DNA of 24,038 nt from NCBI GenBank assembly GCA_016946835.1, contig JACVTC010000462.1, positions 2,501 to 26,538 on the forward strand. The letters run 5' to 3'. The notes under the pieces are model-generated. The model was not told the DNA's origin. It made no database searches and saw nothing but the letters and a program-made list of their open reading frames with translations. The translations under genes and the position numbers were made by a program. This DNA comes from Neocallimastix lanati (nom. inval.) (taxonomy: Eukaryota; Neocallimastigomycota; Neocallimastigomycetes; Neocallimastigales; Neocallimastigaceae). How positions within the stretch are numbered: position 1 is the stretch's first letter; each line of letters opens with the position of its first letter. Positions 1 through 10,345 of this stretch are shown here, piece by piece.

Positions 1-94
1 TATAATTAATTATTAAAATATAAATTTAAATTTTATTTAAAAATTATATTTTAATTAAAAATGTGAATTTTAATAATATTATATATATATTTTA

Positions 95-480
95 TTTATT
101 ATTTAATCATTATCAAATTAAAAATATAAATAATAATGATATATTATTTATTATTTAATAATTATTTAATTAAAAATAAAAATTTCTCTAATATCATAGT
201 AAATTTTATTAATTATTTAATCATTATTAAATAATAAAATTTTATTAATATTATAATTATATGTTATTAATTATTTAATCATTATAAAAGTAAAAATATA
301 AATTTTATAATATCATAATTATATGTTATTAATTATTTAATCATTATAAAATTAAAAATATAAATTTTATAATATCATAATTATATGTTATAAATTATTT
401 AATCATTATAAAATTAAAAATATAAATTTTATAATATCATAATTATATGTTATTAATTATTTAATCATTATAAATTTAAT
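95..480. repeat. 62-bp AT-rich tandem repeat, about 6 copies
   Basis: The phrase ATTTAATCATTA recurs at 101, 215, 273, 335, 397 and 459. The last three intervals are exactly 62 bp, one earlier interval is 58, and the first gap (114) covers two diverged units. The right copies, which carry ATCATAATTATATGTTA, are almost identical, while the left copies are degenerate. This is typical of an array homogenised toward one side. It has no coding capacity. Confidence 0.9.
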
Positions 481-486
481 TAATTA

Positions 487-736
487 ACTTTATTCTAATG
501 TAAATTAAAATCTAAGTAATAATTTAAAATAAATTAAAATCTAATATAAAATATAAAATAAAAAATAAATATAAATATAAAAAATTTTTAAATTTTTAAT
601 ATTGATTAGTATTATTCAAACAACATACTAATCTATTAATAATTATATAATTTAAAATAATTGCAATTAAATATAAAAAAATAAAATATAATTTTATTTG
701 TTTTCTTATATTAAATTATATAAATCATCATTTGAT
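487..736. other. AT-rich non-repetitive stretch with one hairpin
   Basis: No gene or tandem repeat is visible here. The one structured element is a perfect 9-bp inverted repeat at 604-633 (GATTAGTAT and ATACTAATC, 12-nt loop). It stands out because its surroundings are almost pure A/T. Its function is unknown. Confidence 0.55.
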
Positions 737-1310
737 ATTTCATCATTAATTTTTTTTATCATTAATTTATGTTTTTCACATGAAAAATAAATGTTTTTTT
801 ACATAAAATTATGTAAAAATCATATGATAGTTTGTCTTTAATTTATGTTTTTCACATGAAAAATTAATGTTTTTTTACATAAAAATATGTAAAAATCATA
901 TGATATTTTGTCATTTATTTATGTTTTTCACATGAAAAATTAATGTTTTTTTACATAAAATTATGTAAAAATCATATGATATTTTGTCATTAATTTATGT
1001 TTTTCACATGAAAAATTAATGTTTTTTTACATAAAATTATGTAAAAATCATATGATATTTTGTCATTAATTTATGTTTTTCACATGAAAAATTAATGTTT
1101 TTTACATAAAATTATGTAAAAATCATATGATAATTTGTCATTTATTTATGTTTTCCACATGAAAAATAATGCTTTATTTTCATAAAATTATGTAAAATCA
1201 TATGCTATTTTGTCATTTATTTATGTTTTCCACATGAACTATAAATGATTTTTACATAAAAAAATGAAATTATCATAGGATAATTTATCTTTAATTTATG
1301 TTAATCATAT
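737..1310. repeat. 76-bp tandem repeat carrying three palindromes per unit
   Basis: The phrase ATGTTTTTCACATGAA recurs with its key G at 771, 848, 923, 999, 1075, 1150, 1225 and, degenerate, 1300, so the period is 75-77 bp over about 8 copies. A typical unit holds an inverted repeat TTTTTCA-CA-TGAAAAA, a second with TTTACATAA and TTATGTAAA arms around AA, and the perfect 10-bp palindrome ATCATATGAT. The central copies are almost identical and the last two decay. No spacers are present and no reading frame persists, so it is neither a CRISPR array nor a coding repeat. Confidence 0.9.
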
Positions 1311-1560
1311 TAAAATTAAATAATATTTTAAGAAAAAATTGTTTTGATATATTTTTATGTTTAATAAAAATTTATTTATAATATTAAATTTTTAATTTAA
1401 TGGATTATATCATCCATCAAATAATTTATATATATTCAATTAATAGTTATTAATATTTATAAGATTAATTATTTATTATTTTAATTTTTAACTAATAAAT
1501 TATTTATTTTTTTTTTTTTTTTAATACAATAAAATATTTTCTTTAAAGCAATTTCTAATT
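1311..1560. other. AT-rich stretch without recognisable feature
   Basis: No gene or tandem repeat is seen. It contains a T16 run at 1507-1522. Confidence 0.6.
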
Positions 1561-1810
1561 AAATAAATCAAAATATAAAAAAAATTGTAATATAAAAATA
1601 TAAAATAAAAAATAAATAAAATAAAATAAAAAATAAATAAAATAAAAAATAAATAAAATAAAACATAAAAAAGAAATAAAAAATAATATAATAAAAAATA
1701 AAATAAAATAAAGAATATAAAAAAAAAATAAAATAAAAAATAAAAAAAATAAAATAAAATAAAGAATAAAATAAAGATAAAATAAAATAAAGAATAAAAA
1801 AAATAAAATA
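1561..1810. repeat. A-rich AAAAT/AAATAAAAT microsatellite
   Basis: This is a degenerate pentamer/nonamer tract of AAAAT, AAATA and occasional AAAGAAT. It is the reverse complement in composition of the much longer TTTTA tract at 2811-7305. It directly precedes the left 47-bp satellite block. Confidence 0.85.
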
Positions 1811-2365
1811 ATTACTTAAATAAATATTTTAATATATATATTAATGAATATATATTAATTACTTAAATAAATATTTTGATATATATATTAATGAATATTT
1901 ACTAATTACTTAAATAAATATTTTGATATATATATTAATGAATATTTATTAATTACTTAAATAAATATTTCGATATATATTTTAATGAATATATATTAAT
2001 AATATAAATAAATATTTTAATATCTATTTTAATGAATATATATAAATAATATAAATAAATTATTTATTATATATTTTAATAAATATATATTAATAACATA
2101 AATAAATTATTTATTATATATTTTAATGAATATATATTAATAATATAAATAAATTATTTATTATATATTTTAATGAATATATATTAATAATATAAATAAA
2201 TTATTTATTATATATTTTAATGAATATATATTAATAATATAAATAAATTATTTATTATATATTTTAATGAATATATATTAATAATATAAATAAATTATTT
2301 ATTATATATTTTAATGAATATATATTAATAATATAAATAAATATTTTAATATACTAATGAATATG
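1811..2365 (-). repeat. 47-bp satellite, left block
   Basis: The phrase TTTTAATGAATATAT or a variant recurs with ATG at 1844, 1891, 1938, 1985, 2032 and then 2126, 2173, 2220, 2267 and 2314. Each interval is 47 bp, with one mutated copy near 2079. Two variants exist: the left copies carry ACTTAAATAAATATTTTGATA and the right copies carry ATAAATAAATTATTTATTAT. The consensus is the reverse complement of the block at 7306-8110, so I call this the minus orientation. Confidence 0.92.
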
Positions 2366-2810
2366 GAATTATAGTATTTCGAAAAATGTGGCTAACTAAA
2401 TTTTTAATAATTGAATTAATAAATAAGCAGTTTTAATAAATAATGTTAAATTAGTATTAAAGTTTTTTTTTTTTTTTTTTTTTTTTTTTCTTATTTATTT
2501 TTATTTTAAAAAAAAATAAATAAATAAATATAAAATAAAATATTCAATAAAAATATTTAAATAATAAAATATATATATATTCTTATATTTAAAAATTAAA
2601 AAAGTCTTAAAAATATTTGTATTTAAAAAAAGTACCTATACCTAAAAAAAAAAAATATTCTTAATAATAAAAAAAAAATGATACTTTAAAATAAACTTCA
2701 AATAAAATATTATTTAAAAGAATAAAATATTATTTAAAAAAAATTATTCTTTTAAATAAAAAAAGTATTGCTAAAAATAATATATTCCTTAAAAAAAAAA
2801 TAGTCATTAA
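2366..2810. other. Spacer between satellite blocks, with T27 tract and a solo MITE-like end
   Basis: At 2372-2394 the sequence TAGTATTTCG...AATGTGGCT matches the left end of the MITE-like elements at 8451 and 10011, but no matching right end is visible nearby. A 27-base T run lies at 2463-2489. The rest is A-rich low complexity. No gene is seen. Confidence 0.6.
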
Positions 2811-5800
2811 ATGTTTTTATTTTTCGTTTTATTTTTTATTTTATTTTTTTTTATTCTTTATTTTATTTTATTTATTTTATTTCTTTTTTATTTTATTCTT
2901 TATTTTATTTTATTTTATTTTATTTTATTTTTTATTTTATTTTATTTTATTTTATTTTATTTTTTATTTTATTTTATTTTATTTTATTTTTTATTTTATT
3001 TTATTCTTTATTTTATTCTTTATTTTATTTTATTTTATTTTATTTTTTATTTTATTTTATTTTATTTTATTTTTTATTTTATTTTATTTTATTTTATTCT
3101 TTATTTTATTTTATTTCTTTTTTATTTTATTCTTTATTTTATTTTATTTTATTCTTTATTTTATTTTATTTTATTCTTTATTTTATTTTATTCTATTCTT
3201 TATTTTATTTTATTTATCTTTATTTTATTCTTTATTTTATTTTATTCTATTCTTATTTCTTTTTTATTTTATTCTTTATTTTATTTTATTTTATTTTATT
3301 TTATTTTTTATTTTATTTTATTTTATTTTATTTTATTTTTTATTTTATTTTATTCTTTATTTTATTTTTTATTTTATTTTATTCTTTATTTTATTCTTTA
3401 TTTTATTTTATTTTATTTTATTTTTTATTTTATTTTATTTTATTTTATTTTTTATTTTATTTTATTTTATTTTATTTTTTATTTTATTTTATTTTATTTT
3501 ATTCTTTATTTTATTTTATTTTATTTTATTTTATTTTATTTAATTTTATTCTTTATTTTATTTTATTTTATTCTTTATTTTATTTTATTCTATTCTTTAT
3601 TTTATTTTATTTATCTTTATTTTATTCTTTATTTTATTTTATTCTATTCTTATTTCTTTTTTATTTTATTCTTTATTTTATTTTATTTTATTTTATTTTA
3701 TTTTTTATTTTATTTTATTTTATTTTATTTTTTATTTTATTTTATTTTATTTTTTATTTTATTTTATTTCTTTTTTATTTTATTCTTTATTTTATTTTAT
3801 TTTATTCTTTATTTTATTTTATTTTATTCTTTATTTTATTTTATTTTATTCTTTATTTTATTTTATTTTATTCTTTATTTTATTTTATTTTATTCTTTAT
3901 TTTATTTTATTCTATTCTTTATTTTATTTTATTTATCTTTGTTTTATTCTTTATTTTATTTTATTCTATTCTTTATTTTATTTTATTTATCTTTGTTTTA
4001 TTCTTTATTTTATTTTATTCTATTCTTTATTTTATTTTATTTATCTTTGTTTTATTCTTTATTTTATTTTATTCTATTCTTTATTTTATTTTATTTATCT
4101 TTATTTTATTCTTTATGTTTTATTTTATTTTTTTTTATTTTATTTTTTATTTATTTTTTAATGATATATTTTATTTCTTTATATTTTATTTATTCTTTAT
4201 TTTATTTTATTCTATTCTTTATTTTATTTTATTTATCTTTATTTTATTCTTTATTTTATTTTATTTTATTCTTTATTTTATTTTATTTATTTTATTTTAT
4301 TTATCTTTATTTTATTTTATTTATCTTTATTTTATTCTTTATGTTTTATTTTATTCTTTATGTTTTATTTTATTCTATTCTTTATTTTATTTTTTATTTA
4401 TTTTTTATGATATATTTTATTTCTTTATATTTTATTTTTTATGTTTTATTTTATTTCTTTTTTATTTTATTTTAATTTTTATTTTATTCTTTATTTTATT
4501 TTATTTATCTTTATTTTATTCTTTATGTTTTATTTTATTTTTTTTTATTTTATTTTTTATTTATTTTTTATGATATATTTTATTTCTTTATATTTTATTT
4601 ATTCTTTATTTTATTTTATTCTATTCTTTATTTTATTTTATTTATCTTTATTTTATTCTTTATTTTATTTTATTTTATTCTTTATTTTATTTTATTTATT
4701 TTATTTTATTTATCTTTATTTTATTTTTTTTATTTATTTTCTTTATATTTTATTCTTTATTTTATTTATCTTTTTTTTATTCTTTATGTTTTATTTTATT
4801 TTTTTTTTATTTTATTTTTTTTGATTTATTTTATTCTTTATTATATTTTTTTTGATTTATTTTATTCTTTATTATATTTTATTTTGATTTATTTTATTCT
4901 TTATTTTATTTTATTTTGATTTATTTTTTATTTTATTTTATTTTATTTTATTTTATTTTATTTTATTTTATTTTATTTTATTTTATTTTATTTTATTTTA
5001 TTTTATTTTATTTTATTTTATTTTATTTTATTCTTTATGTTTTATTTTATTTTTTTTTATTCTTTATGTTTTATTTTATTTTTTTTATTTATTTTCTTTA
5101 TATTTTATTCTTTATTTTATTTTATTCTATTCTTTATTTTATTTTATTTATCTTTATTTTATTCTTTATGTTTTATTTTATTTTTTTTTTATTTTATTTT
5201 TTTTGATTTATTTTATTCTTTATTATATTTTATTTTGATTTATTTTATTCCTTATTATATTTTATTTTATTCTTTATTTTATTTTATTCTTTATGTTTTA
5301 TTTTATTTTTTTTTATTCTTTATGTTTTATTTTATTTTTTTTATTCTTTATGTTTTATTTTATTTTTTTTATTCTTTATGTTTTATTTTATTTTTTTTTA
5401 TTCTTTATGTTTTATTTTATTTTTTTTTTTATTCTTTATGTTTTATTTTATTTTTTTTATTTATTTTCTTTATATTTTATTCTTTATTTTATTTTATTCT
5501 ATTCTTTATTTTATTTTATTTATCTTTATTTTATTCTTTATGTTTTATTTTTTTTTTTTTTTATTTTTTATTTATTTTTTATGTTTTATTTTATTTCTTT
5601 ATATTTTATTATTTATTTTATTTAATTCTATTCTTTATTTTATTTTATTTTATTTTATTTTATTTCTCTTTTATTCTTTATTTTATTTTATTTTATTCTT
5701 TATTTTTTTTTATTTTATTCTTTATTTTTTTTTATATCTTTTTTATTTTATTCTTTATTTTTTTTTATATCTTTTTTATTTTATTCTTTATTTTATTTTA

Positions 5801-7305
5801 TTTTATTTTTTATTTTATTTTATTTTGATTTATTTTATTCTTTATTATATTTTATTTTGATTTATTTTATTCTTTATTTTATTTTATTTTGATTTATTTT
5901 TTATTTTATTTTATTTTATTTTATTTTATTTTATTTTATTTTATTTTATTTTATTTTATTTTATTCTTTATTTTATTTTATTTTATTTTATTCTTTATTT
6001 TATTTTATTTTATTTTATTCTTTATTTTATTTTATTTTATTTTATTCTTTATTTTATTTTATTTTATTTTTTATTTTATTTTATTTTGATTTATTTTATT
6101 CTTTATTATATTTTATTTTGATTTATTTTATTCTTTATTTTATTTTATTTTGATTTATTTTTTATTTTATTTTATTTTATTTTATTTTATTTTATTTTAT
6201 TTTATTCTATATTTTATTTTATTTTATTTTATTCTTTATTTTATTTTATTTTATTTTATTCTTTATTTTATTTTATTTTATTTTATTCTTTATTTTATTT
6301 TATTTTATTTTATTCTTTATTTTATTCTTTATTTTATTTTATTCTTTATGTTTTATTTTATTTTATTCTTTATGTTTTATTTTATTTTATTCTTTATTTT
6401 ATTTTATTCTTTATGTTTTATTTTATTTTATTCTTTATTTTATTTTATTCTTTATGTTTTATTTTATTTTATTCTTTATGTTTTATTTTATTTTATTCTT
6501 TATGTTTTATTTTATTTTTTTTATTTTATTTTTTATTTATTTTTTATGTTTTATTTTATTTTATATTTCATTATTTATTTTATTTTATTCAATTCTTTAT
6601 TTTATTTTATTTTAATTTTTTATTTCATTCAATTCTTTATTTTGATTTATTTTAATTTTTTATTTTATTTTATTCTTTATTTTGATTTATTTTATTCTTT
6701 ATTTTATTTTATTTCTTTTTTATTCTTTATTTTATTTTATTTCTTTTTTATTCTTTATTTTATTTTATTTTATTCTTTATGTTTTATTTTATTTTAATTT
6801 TTTATTTTATTTTATTCTTTATTTTTTTTTTATTTCTTTTTTATTTTATTTTTTATTTTATTTTATTTTATTTTTATTTTATTTTATTTTATTTTATTTT
6901 TATTTTATTTCTTTTTATTCTTTATTTTATTTTATTTTATTTCTTTTTTATTTTATTTTATTTTATTTTATTTTTATTTTATTCTTTATTTTATTCTTTA
7001 TTTTATTCTTTATTTTATTTTATGTTGGTTTGATTTATTTTATTCTTTATTTTATTTTATTTTTTATTTTATTTTATTCTTTATTTTATTCTTTATTTTA
7101 TTTTATGTTATTTTGATTTATTTTATTCTTTATTTTTATTTTATTCTTTATTTTTATTTTATTCTTTATTTTATTTTATTTTTTATTTTATTCTTTATTT
7201 TATTCTTTATTTTATTTTATTTTTTTTATTTTATTTTTTTTCTCTTTATTATATTTTATCTTTATTTTATTCTTTATTTTATTTTATCTTTATTTTATTC
7301 TTTAT
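2811..7305 (+). repeat. 4.5-kb TTTTA/TTCTTTATTTTA microsatellite array
   Basis: The tract is almost wholly TTTTA pentamers interrupted by TTCTTTA, TTTATCT, TTCTATTC, TTTATGTTTTA and TTTTGATT variants. Longer modules repeat inside it, for example blocks with TTTATGTTTTATTTTA near 5290-5450 and 6340-6520, and blocks with TTTTGATTTATTTTATTC near 4820-4920, 5820-5890 and 6080-6150. The long forward open frames, which read as F-Y-F-I-L, exist because TTTTA tandemly repeated contains no stop in any of three frames; the complement, TAAAA, is full of stops. Cytosine and adenine stay on the same positions throughout, giving extreme strand asymmetry. I see no evidence of a protein product. Confidence 0.95.
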
Positions 7306-8107
7306 TTAAATATTCATTAATATATATATCAAAATATTTATTTAATTAATTAATATATATTCATTAATATATATATCAAAATATTTATTTATTTAATTAA
7401 TATATATTCATTTAAATATATATCAAAATATTTATTTAATTAATTAATATATATACATTTATATATATATCAAAATATTTATTTAATTAATTATTATATT
7501 TTCATTAATATATATATCAAAATATTTATTTAATTATTTATTATATATTCACTAATATATATATCAAATTATTTATTCAATTATTTATTATATATTCACT
7601 AATATATATATCAAAATATTTATTTAATTATTTATTATATATTCACTAATATATATATCAAAATATTTATTTAAATAATTATTATATACATTTAAATAAA
7701 TATCAAAATATTTATTTAAATAATTATTATATACATTTAAATATATATCAAAATATTTATTTAATTATTTATTATATATTCACTAATATATATATCAAAA
7801 TATTTATTTAATTAATTATTATATATTCACTAATATATATATCAAAATATTTATTTATATAATTATTATATATTCACTAATATATATATCAAAATATTTA
7901 TTTAAATAATTATTATATACATTTAAATATATATCAAAATATTTATTTAATTAGTTATTATAAATTCATTAATATATATATCAAAATATTTATTTAAATA
8001 ATTATTATATATACATTTATATATATAACAAAATATTTATTTAATTAATTAATATATATTCATTTAAATATATATCAAAATATTTATTTAAATAGTTAAA
8101 ATATATT

Positions 8108-8110
<3 letters not shown>
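7306..8110 (+). repeat. 47-bp satellite, right block (inverted relative to left block)
   Basis: The phrase TTCATTAATATATATATCAA or a close variant recurs at 47-bp steps (TCA at 7314, 7361, 7408 and onward) for about 17 copies. Copies vary between TTCATTAAT, TTCACTAAT and TACATTTAAAT. The unit is the reverse complement of the 1811-2365 block, so the pentanucleotide array lies between two oppositely oriented blocks of one satellite family. Confidence 0.92.
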
Positions 8111-8111
<1 letters not shown>

Positions 8112-8147
<36 letters not shown>

Positions 8148-8159
8148 TAAAATATATTT

Positions 8160-8191
<32 letters not shown>
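8112..8191. repeat. Paired poly(A) tracts, A34 and A28
   Basis: Homopolymers at 8112-8145 and 8164-8191 are separated by GATAAAATATATTTATTT and each is followed by GATAA. This suggests a local duplication of a poly(A)-GATAA unit of about 50 bp. Insertion poly(A) tails are another possibility, but no retroelement body is recognised upstream. Confidence 0.8.
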
Positions 8192-8192
<1 letters not shown>

Positions 8193-8960
8193 ATAATTCC
8201 TAAATATAATATATGATAAAACTATATAAATGCAAATCTTTCATTATTTTAAATGTTAAAAAAAATAAAAACCCCTAAATATGAATGCTTAAATAATCAT
8301 CCCTAAAAGAATTTAATACATCTATATCAATTGAAGAAAATAAAATTTAAGATGAAACGGCAAAAAGTTCAATTCTTTTCAGTATAAACTTAAACATATA
8401 TTTAATAAAGTATCACAAAAAAAATGGGATTTATGCAAGTAATTCGAATATAGTACATTTCACAATAATTTGATTTGTAATGTGGCTTAAATATTTAAAA
8501 AAATAAAGCCATACATTTTTAAGATATTCTATATAATCATAAATAAATATAAAAATAATTACTATTTCAAAAGAAATATTAAAAATTATTTTTTATAAAA
8601 ACTTATTTTTACAATGGAATATTAATAAATTATATATAAAAAAGAAAAAAGAATACTTATTATTTATTATATTATTAAAAAAATTGTAAAATACAAAAAT
8701 ACGCCACATTGCGAAATGCACTATCCTCAATTAAATCATAAATAACAAAAAAAAAAAAAAATAAGTAAATAAACTTTCTTATGATGTAAACAATGTTTGA
8801 TGATACTGGAAGAACTAAGAAATGATAATATTAAATGATAGTTTAAATATTTAATTAAATTAAGTAATGAAAATACCAATTTATAATAAATTACAGGTTA
8901 ATTATCAAACGAAAAGAATTATCTGAATTCTGTCACAATTGTTTTATTAACCTTAAATAA
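8192..8960. other. Non-repetitive island without recognised gene
   Basis: This is one of the few stretches with mixed-complexity sequence, for example around 8340-8400, 8780-8830 and 8890-8950. I see no open frame of useful length on either strand and no RNA gene. A 273-bp MITE-like element occupies 8451-8723. It could be the decayed remnant of a gene or older transposon, but nothing identifies it. Confidence 0.5.
8451..8723. mobile_element. MITE-like element with imperfect terminal inverted repeats
   Basis: The left end reads TAGTACATTTCAC, a short insert, then AATGTGGCTTAAATATTT. The right end reads GCCACATTGCGAAATGCACTA. The reverse complement of the right end (TAGTGCATTTCGC followed by AATGTGGC) matches the left end. 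The termini are TA|GT...AC|TA, compatible with a TA target-site duplication as used by Tc1/mariner-type transposons, although TA is common here. The interior is AT-rich with no transposase. The first 65 bp align with 10011 onward, which supports a family. This is a non-autonomous DNA element by inference. Confidence 0.55.
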
Positions 8961-9270
8961 TTAATAAACATTTAAAGAAAATTTATTTTAAAACTTTTAT
9001 TTATATTTCTGAAGAATATTTAAGGAATATTTTTTTTTATAATTAAAAGATATATAACCTTTTTAAGTTTTAAATATAACTTTAAAGATATTTATAAGGA
9101 TTTTTAAAATTTAAATATAATTAATTTTTTATATTTTAAATATATATATAAACCTTTTTAAATTTTATATATAAATATATATTTTTTATTTAAAATATTT
9201 TTTATTGATTTATATTTTTTTTTATATAACTATTTTTTAAAATAAATAAATAATAATAATAGAAATAAAA

Positions 9271-9304
<34 letters not shown>

Positions 9305-9340
9305 AAAAGAAATAAAAATTAAATAATAATAAATAAATAT
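8961..9340. other. AT-rich stretch with A30 tract
   Basis: No gene is visible. Short imperfect repeats containing CCTTTTTAA and AATATAACTTTAA occur around 9050-9170. A 30-base A run lies at 9273-9302. Confidence 0.55.
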
Positions 9341-9387
9341 TAGGGTTAGAGATTTTTAAATTTTATTTTATTTATTTAAATTTTAAC

Positions 9388-9560
9388 AAGCCACGTTATC
9401 CGAAATGGAACTCATAACCCTATTTATTTATTTTATTAATAAATATTCATTAATATATATATTGAATTATTTATTTATGTTATTAAAACATGTTCATTAA
9501 TAGATATATAAAAATATTTATTTAAAAAATTAATATATATACATTAATATATATATTAAA
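9388..9560 (+). repeat. Long direct repeat, copy 1 (partner at 10346)
   Basis: AAGCCACGTTATCCGAAATG, then AACTCATAA, CCTATTT and 47-bp-type satellite text, is repeated at 10346-10520 in the same order and orientation, 958 bp away. Few substitutions separate the copies in the first 100 bp. This shows a segmental duplication or two insertions of one element in the same kind of site. Confidence 0.75.
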
Positions 9561-9900
9561 ATATTTATTTATATTGTTATTAAATATTCATTTATATATA
9601 TATAAATATTTATTTATATTGTTATTAAATATTAATTTATATATATTATAATATTAATTTGTATTATTAATAAATATTCATTAATATACATTATAATATT
9701 TATTTATAGTATATAAATATATATTGATTAATATTTTTATTAAAATATTTATTTACATAATTAATATATATACATTAATATTTACAATTAAATTTATTTA
9801 TATACATTATATACATACACTTATATAATATTTTATTAATATTTATTTAAAATAGTAGAATATATTCATTAATATATATTATAATATTTATATTATTAAT
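9425..9900 (+). repeat. Diverged 47-bp satellite copies
   Basis: CATTAAT or CATTTAT phrases recur with C at 9448, 9495, 9542 and 9589, exactly 47 bp apart, and the spacing then becomes irregular to about 9900. The text (CATTAATATATATATT..AATTATTTATTTAT) matches the right block at 7306-8110 in orientation, but with far more substitutions. These are older or unhomogenised copies. Confidence 0.75.
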
Positions 9901-9974
9901 AACTTAATAATATAAAAATTAAAAAATCTCTGACCCTAACTTTTATTTATTAATTAATTATTTAAAACTTTAAA

Positions 9975-10050
9975 AAGCCACATTTTCAAAATGCAATTTT
10001 ATGAATGTGCAAATGTGCATTTCGCAATTGTGTTTTTCACAATGTGGCTT
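9975..10050. repeat. 76-bp imperfect palindrome with AAGCCACATT ends
   Basis: Perfect terminal arms AAGCCACATT (9975-9984) and AATGTGGCTT (10041-10050) enclose further partly self-complementary sequence, including a tandem ATGTGCAA/ATGTGCAT centre. It may be a short hairpin element. It could also be the junction of a right-end and a left-end copy of the MITE-like family. Confidence 0.6.
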
Positions 10051-10312
10051 AAATATTTTTAATTAATTGCCACAATATATATTTTTTTAACCAATAAATA
10101 ACCCTAGTAAATAATAAATAATAAATAATAAATAATAGCAAATAATAAATAATAGGAAATAATAAATATAAAAAATAATAATAAATAATAAACAACAGCA
10201 AATAATAAATATAAAATATAATAACAAATAATAAATATAATAAATAATTATAATAATATAATAAATAAATAATAAATAATAAAAATATTTTAAGCCACAT
10301 TTTGTGAAAAGC
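10011..10312. mobile_element. Second MITE-like element, with about 32-bp inverted ends
   Basis: The left arm 10029-10060 (TGTTTTTCAC-AATGTGGCTTAAATATTTTT) is inverted at 10281-10312, with about one substitution and small indels. The left end from 10011 (TGTGCATTTCGC) aligns with the element at 8451, including GCCACAAT or GCCATACA about 20 bp inside. The interior 10100-10280 is an AATAATAAAT microsatellite. There is no transposase, and the element is non-autonomous by inference. Confidence 0.55.
10100..10280. repeat. AATAATAAAT microsatellite
   Basis: Tandem AAATAATAAATAATA words with rare G or C interruptions (TAGCAAATAA, TAGGAAATAA, AACAGCAAAT). Open frames on the minus strand here are consequences of the repeat, encoding runs of L, Y and I, and are not annotated as genes. 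Confidence 0.85.
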
Positions 10313-10345
10313 ACATCTCTCCGATTTAATTTATTTAAATTTAAA

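Larger units (their letters stand above)
9341..9938. mobile_element. Possible 598-bp inverted-repeat-bounded element
   Basis: The left edge TAGGGTTAGAGATTTTTAAA and the reverse complement of the right edge (TAGGGTCAGAGATTTTTTAA) match at most positions over about 24 bp. Inside lie a GCCACGTTATCCGAAATG box at 9388 and diverged 47-bp satellite copies. No coding region is present. It may be a non-autonomous element, or an inverted arrangement of telomere-like TTAGGG motifs. The low information content of AT-rich arms makes this tentative. Confidence 0.35.

Noticed and set aside
737-1310. Plasmid-type iteron origin
   Set aside because: There is no replication initiator gene and no prokaryotic context. 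The array decays like ordinary satellite DNA.
737-2365. CRISPR array
   Set aside because: The repeats are contiguous with no unique spacers, no cas genes are present, and the DNA is eukaryotic in character.
2811-7349. Many long forward open frames (up to 554 codons) reading as F/Y/I/L repeats
   Set aside because: TTTTA repeats contain no stop in any forward frame, and frames overlap in all three phases. There is no codon bias, start context or domain. They are microsatellite artefacts.
10049-10314. Two overlapping minus-strand open frames of 75-83 codons
   Set aside because: They lie on the AATAATAAAT microsatellite and encode only Y, L and I runs.
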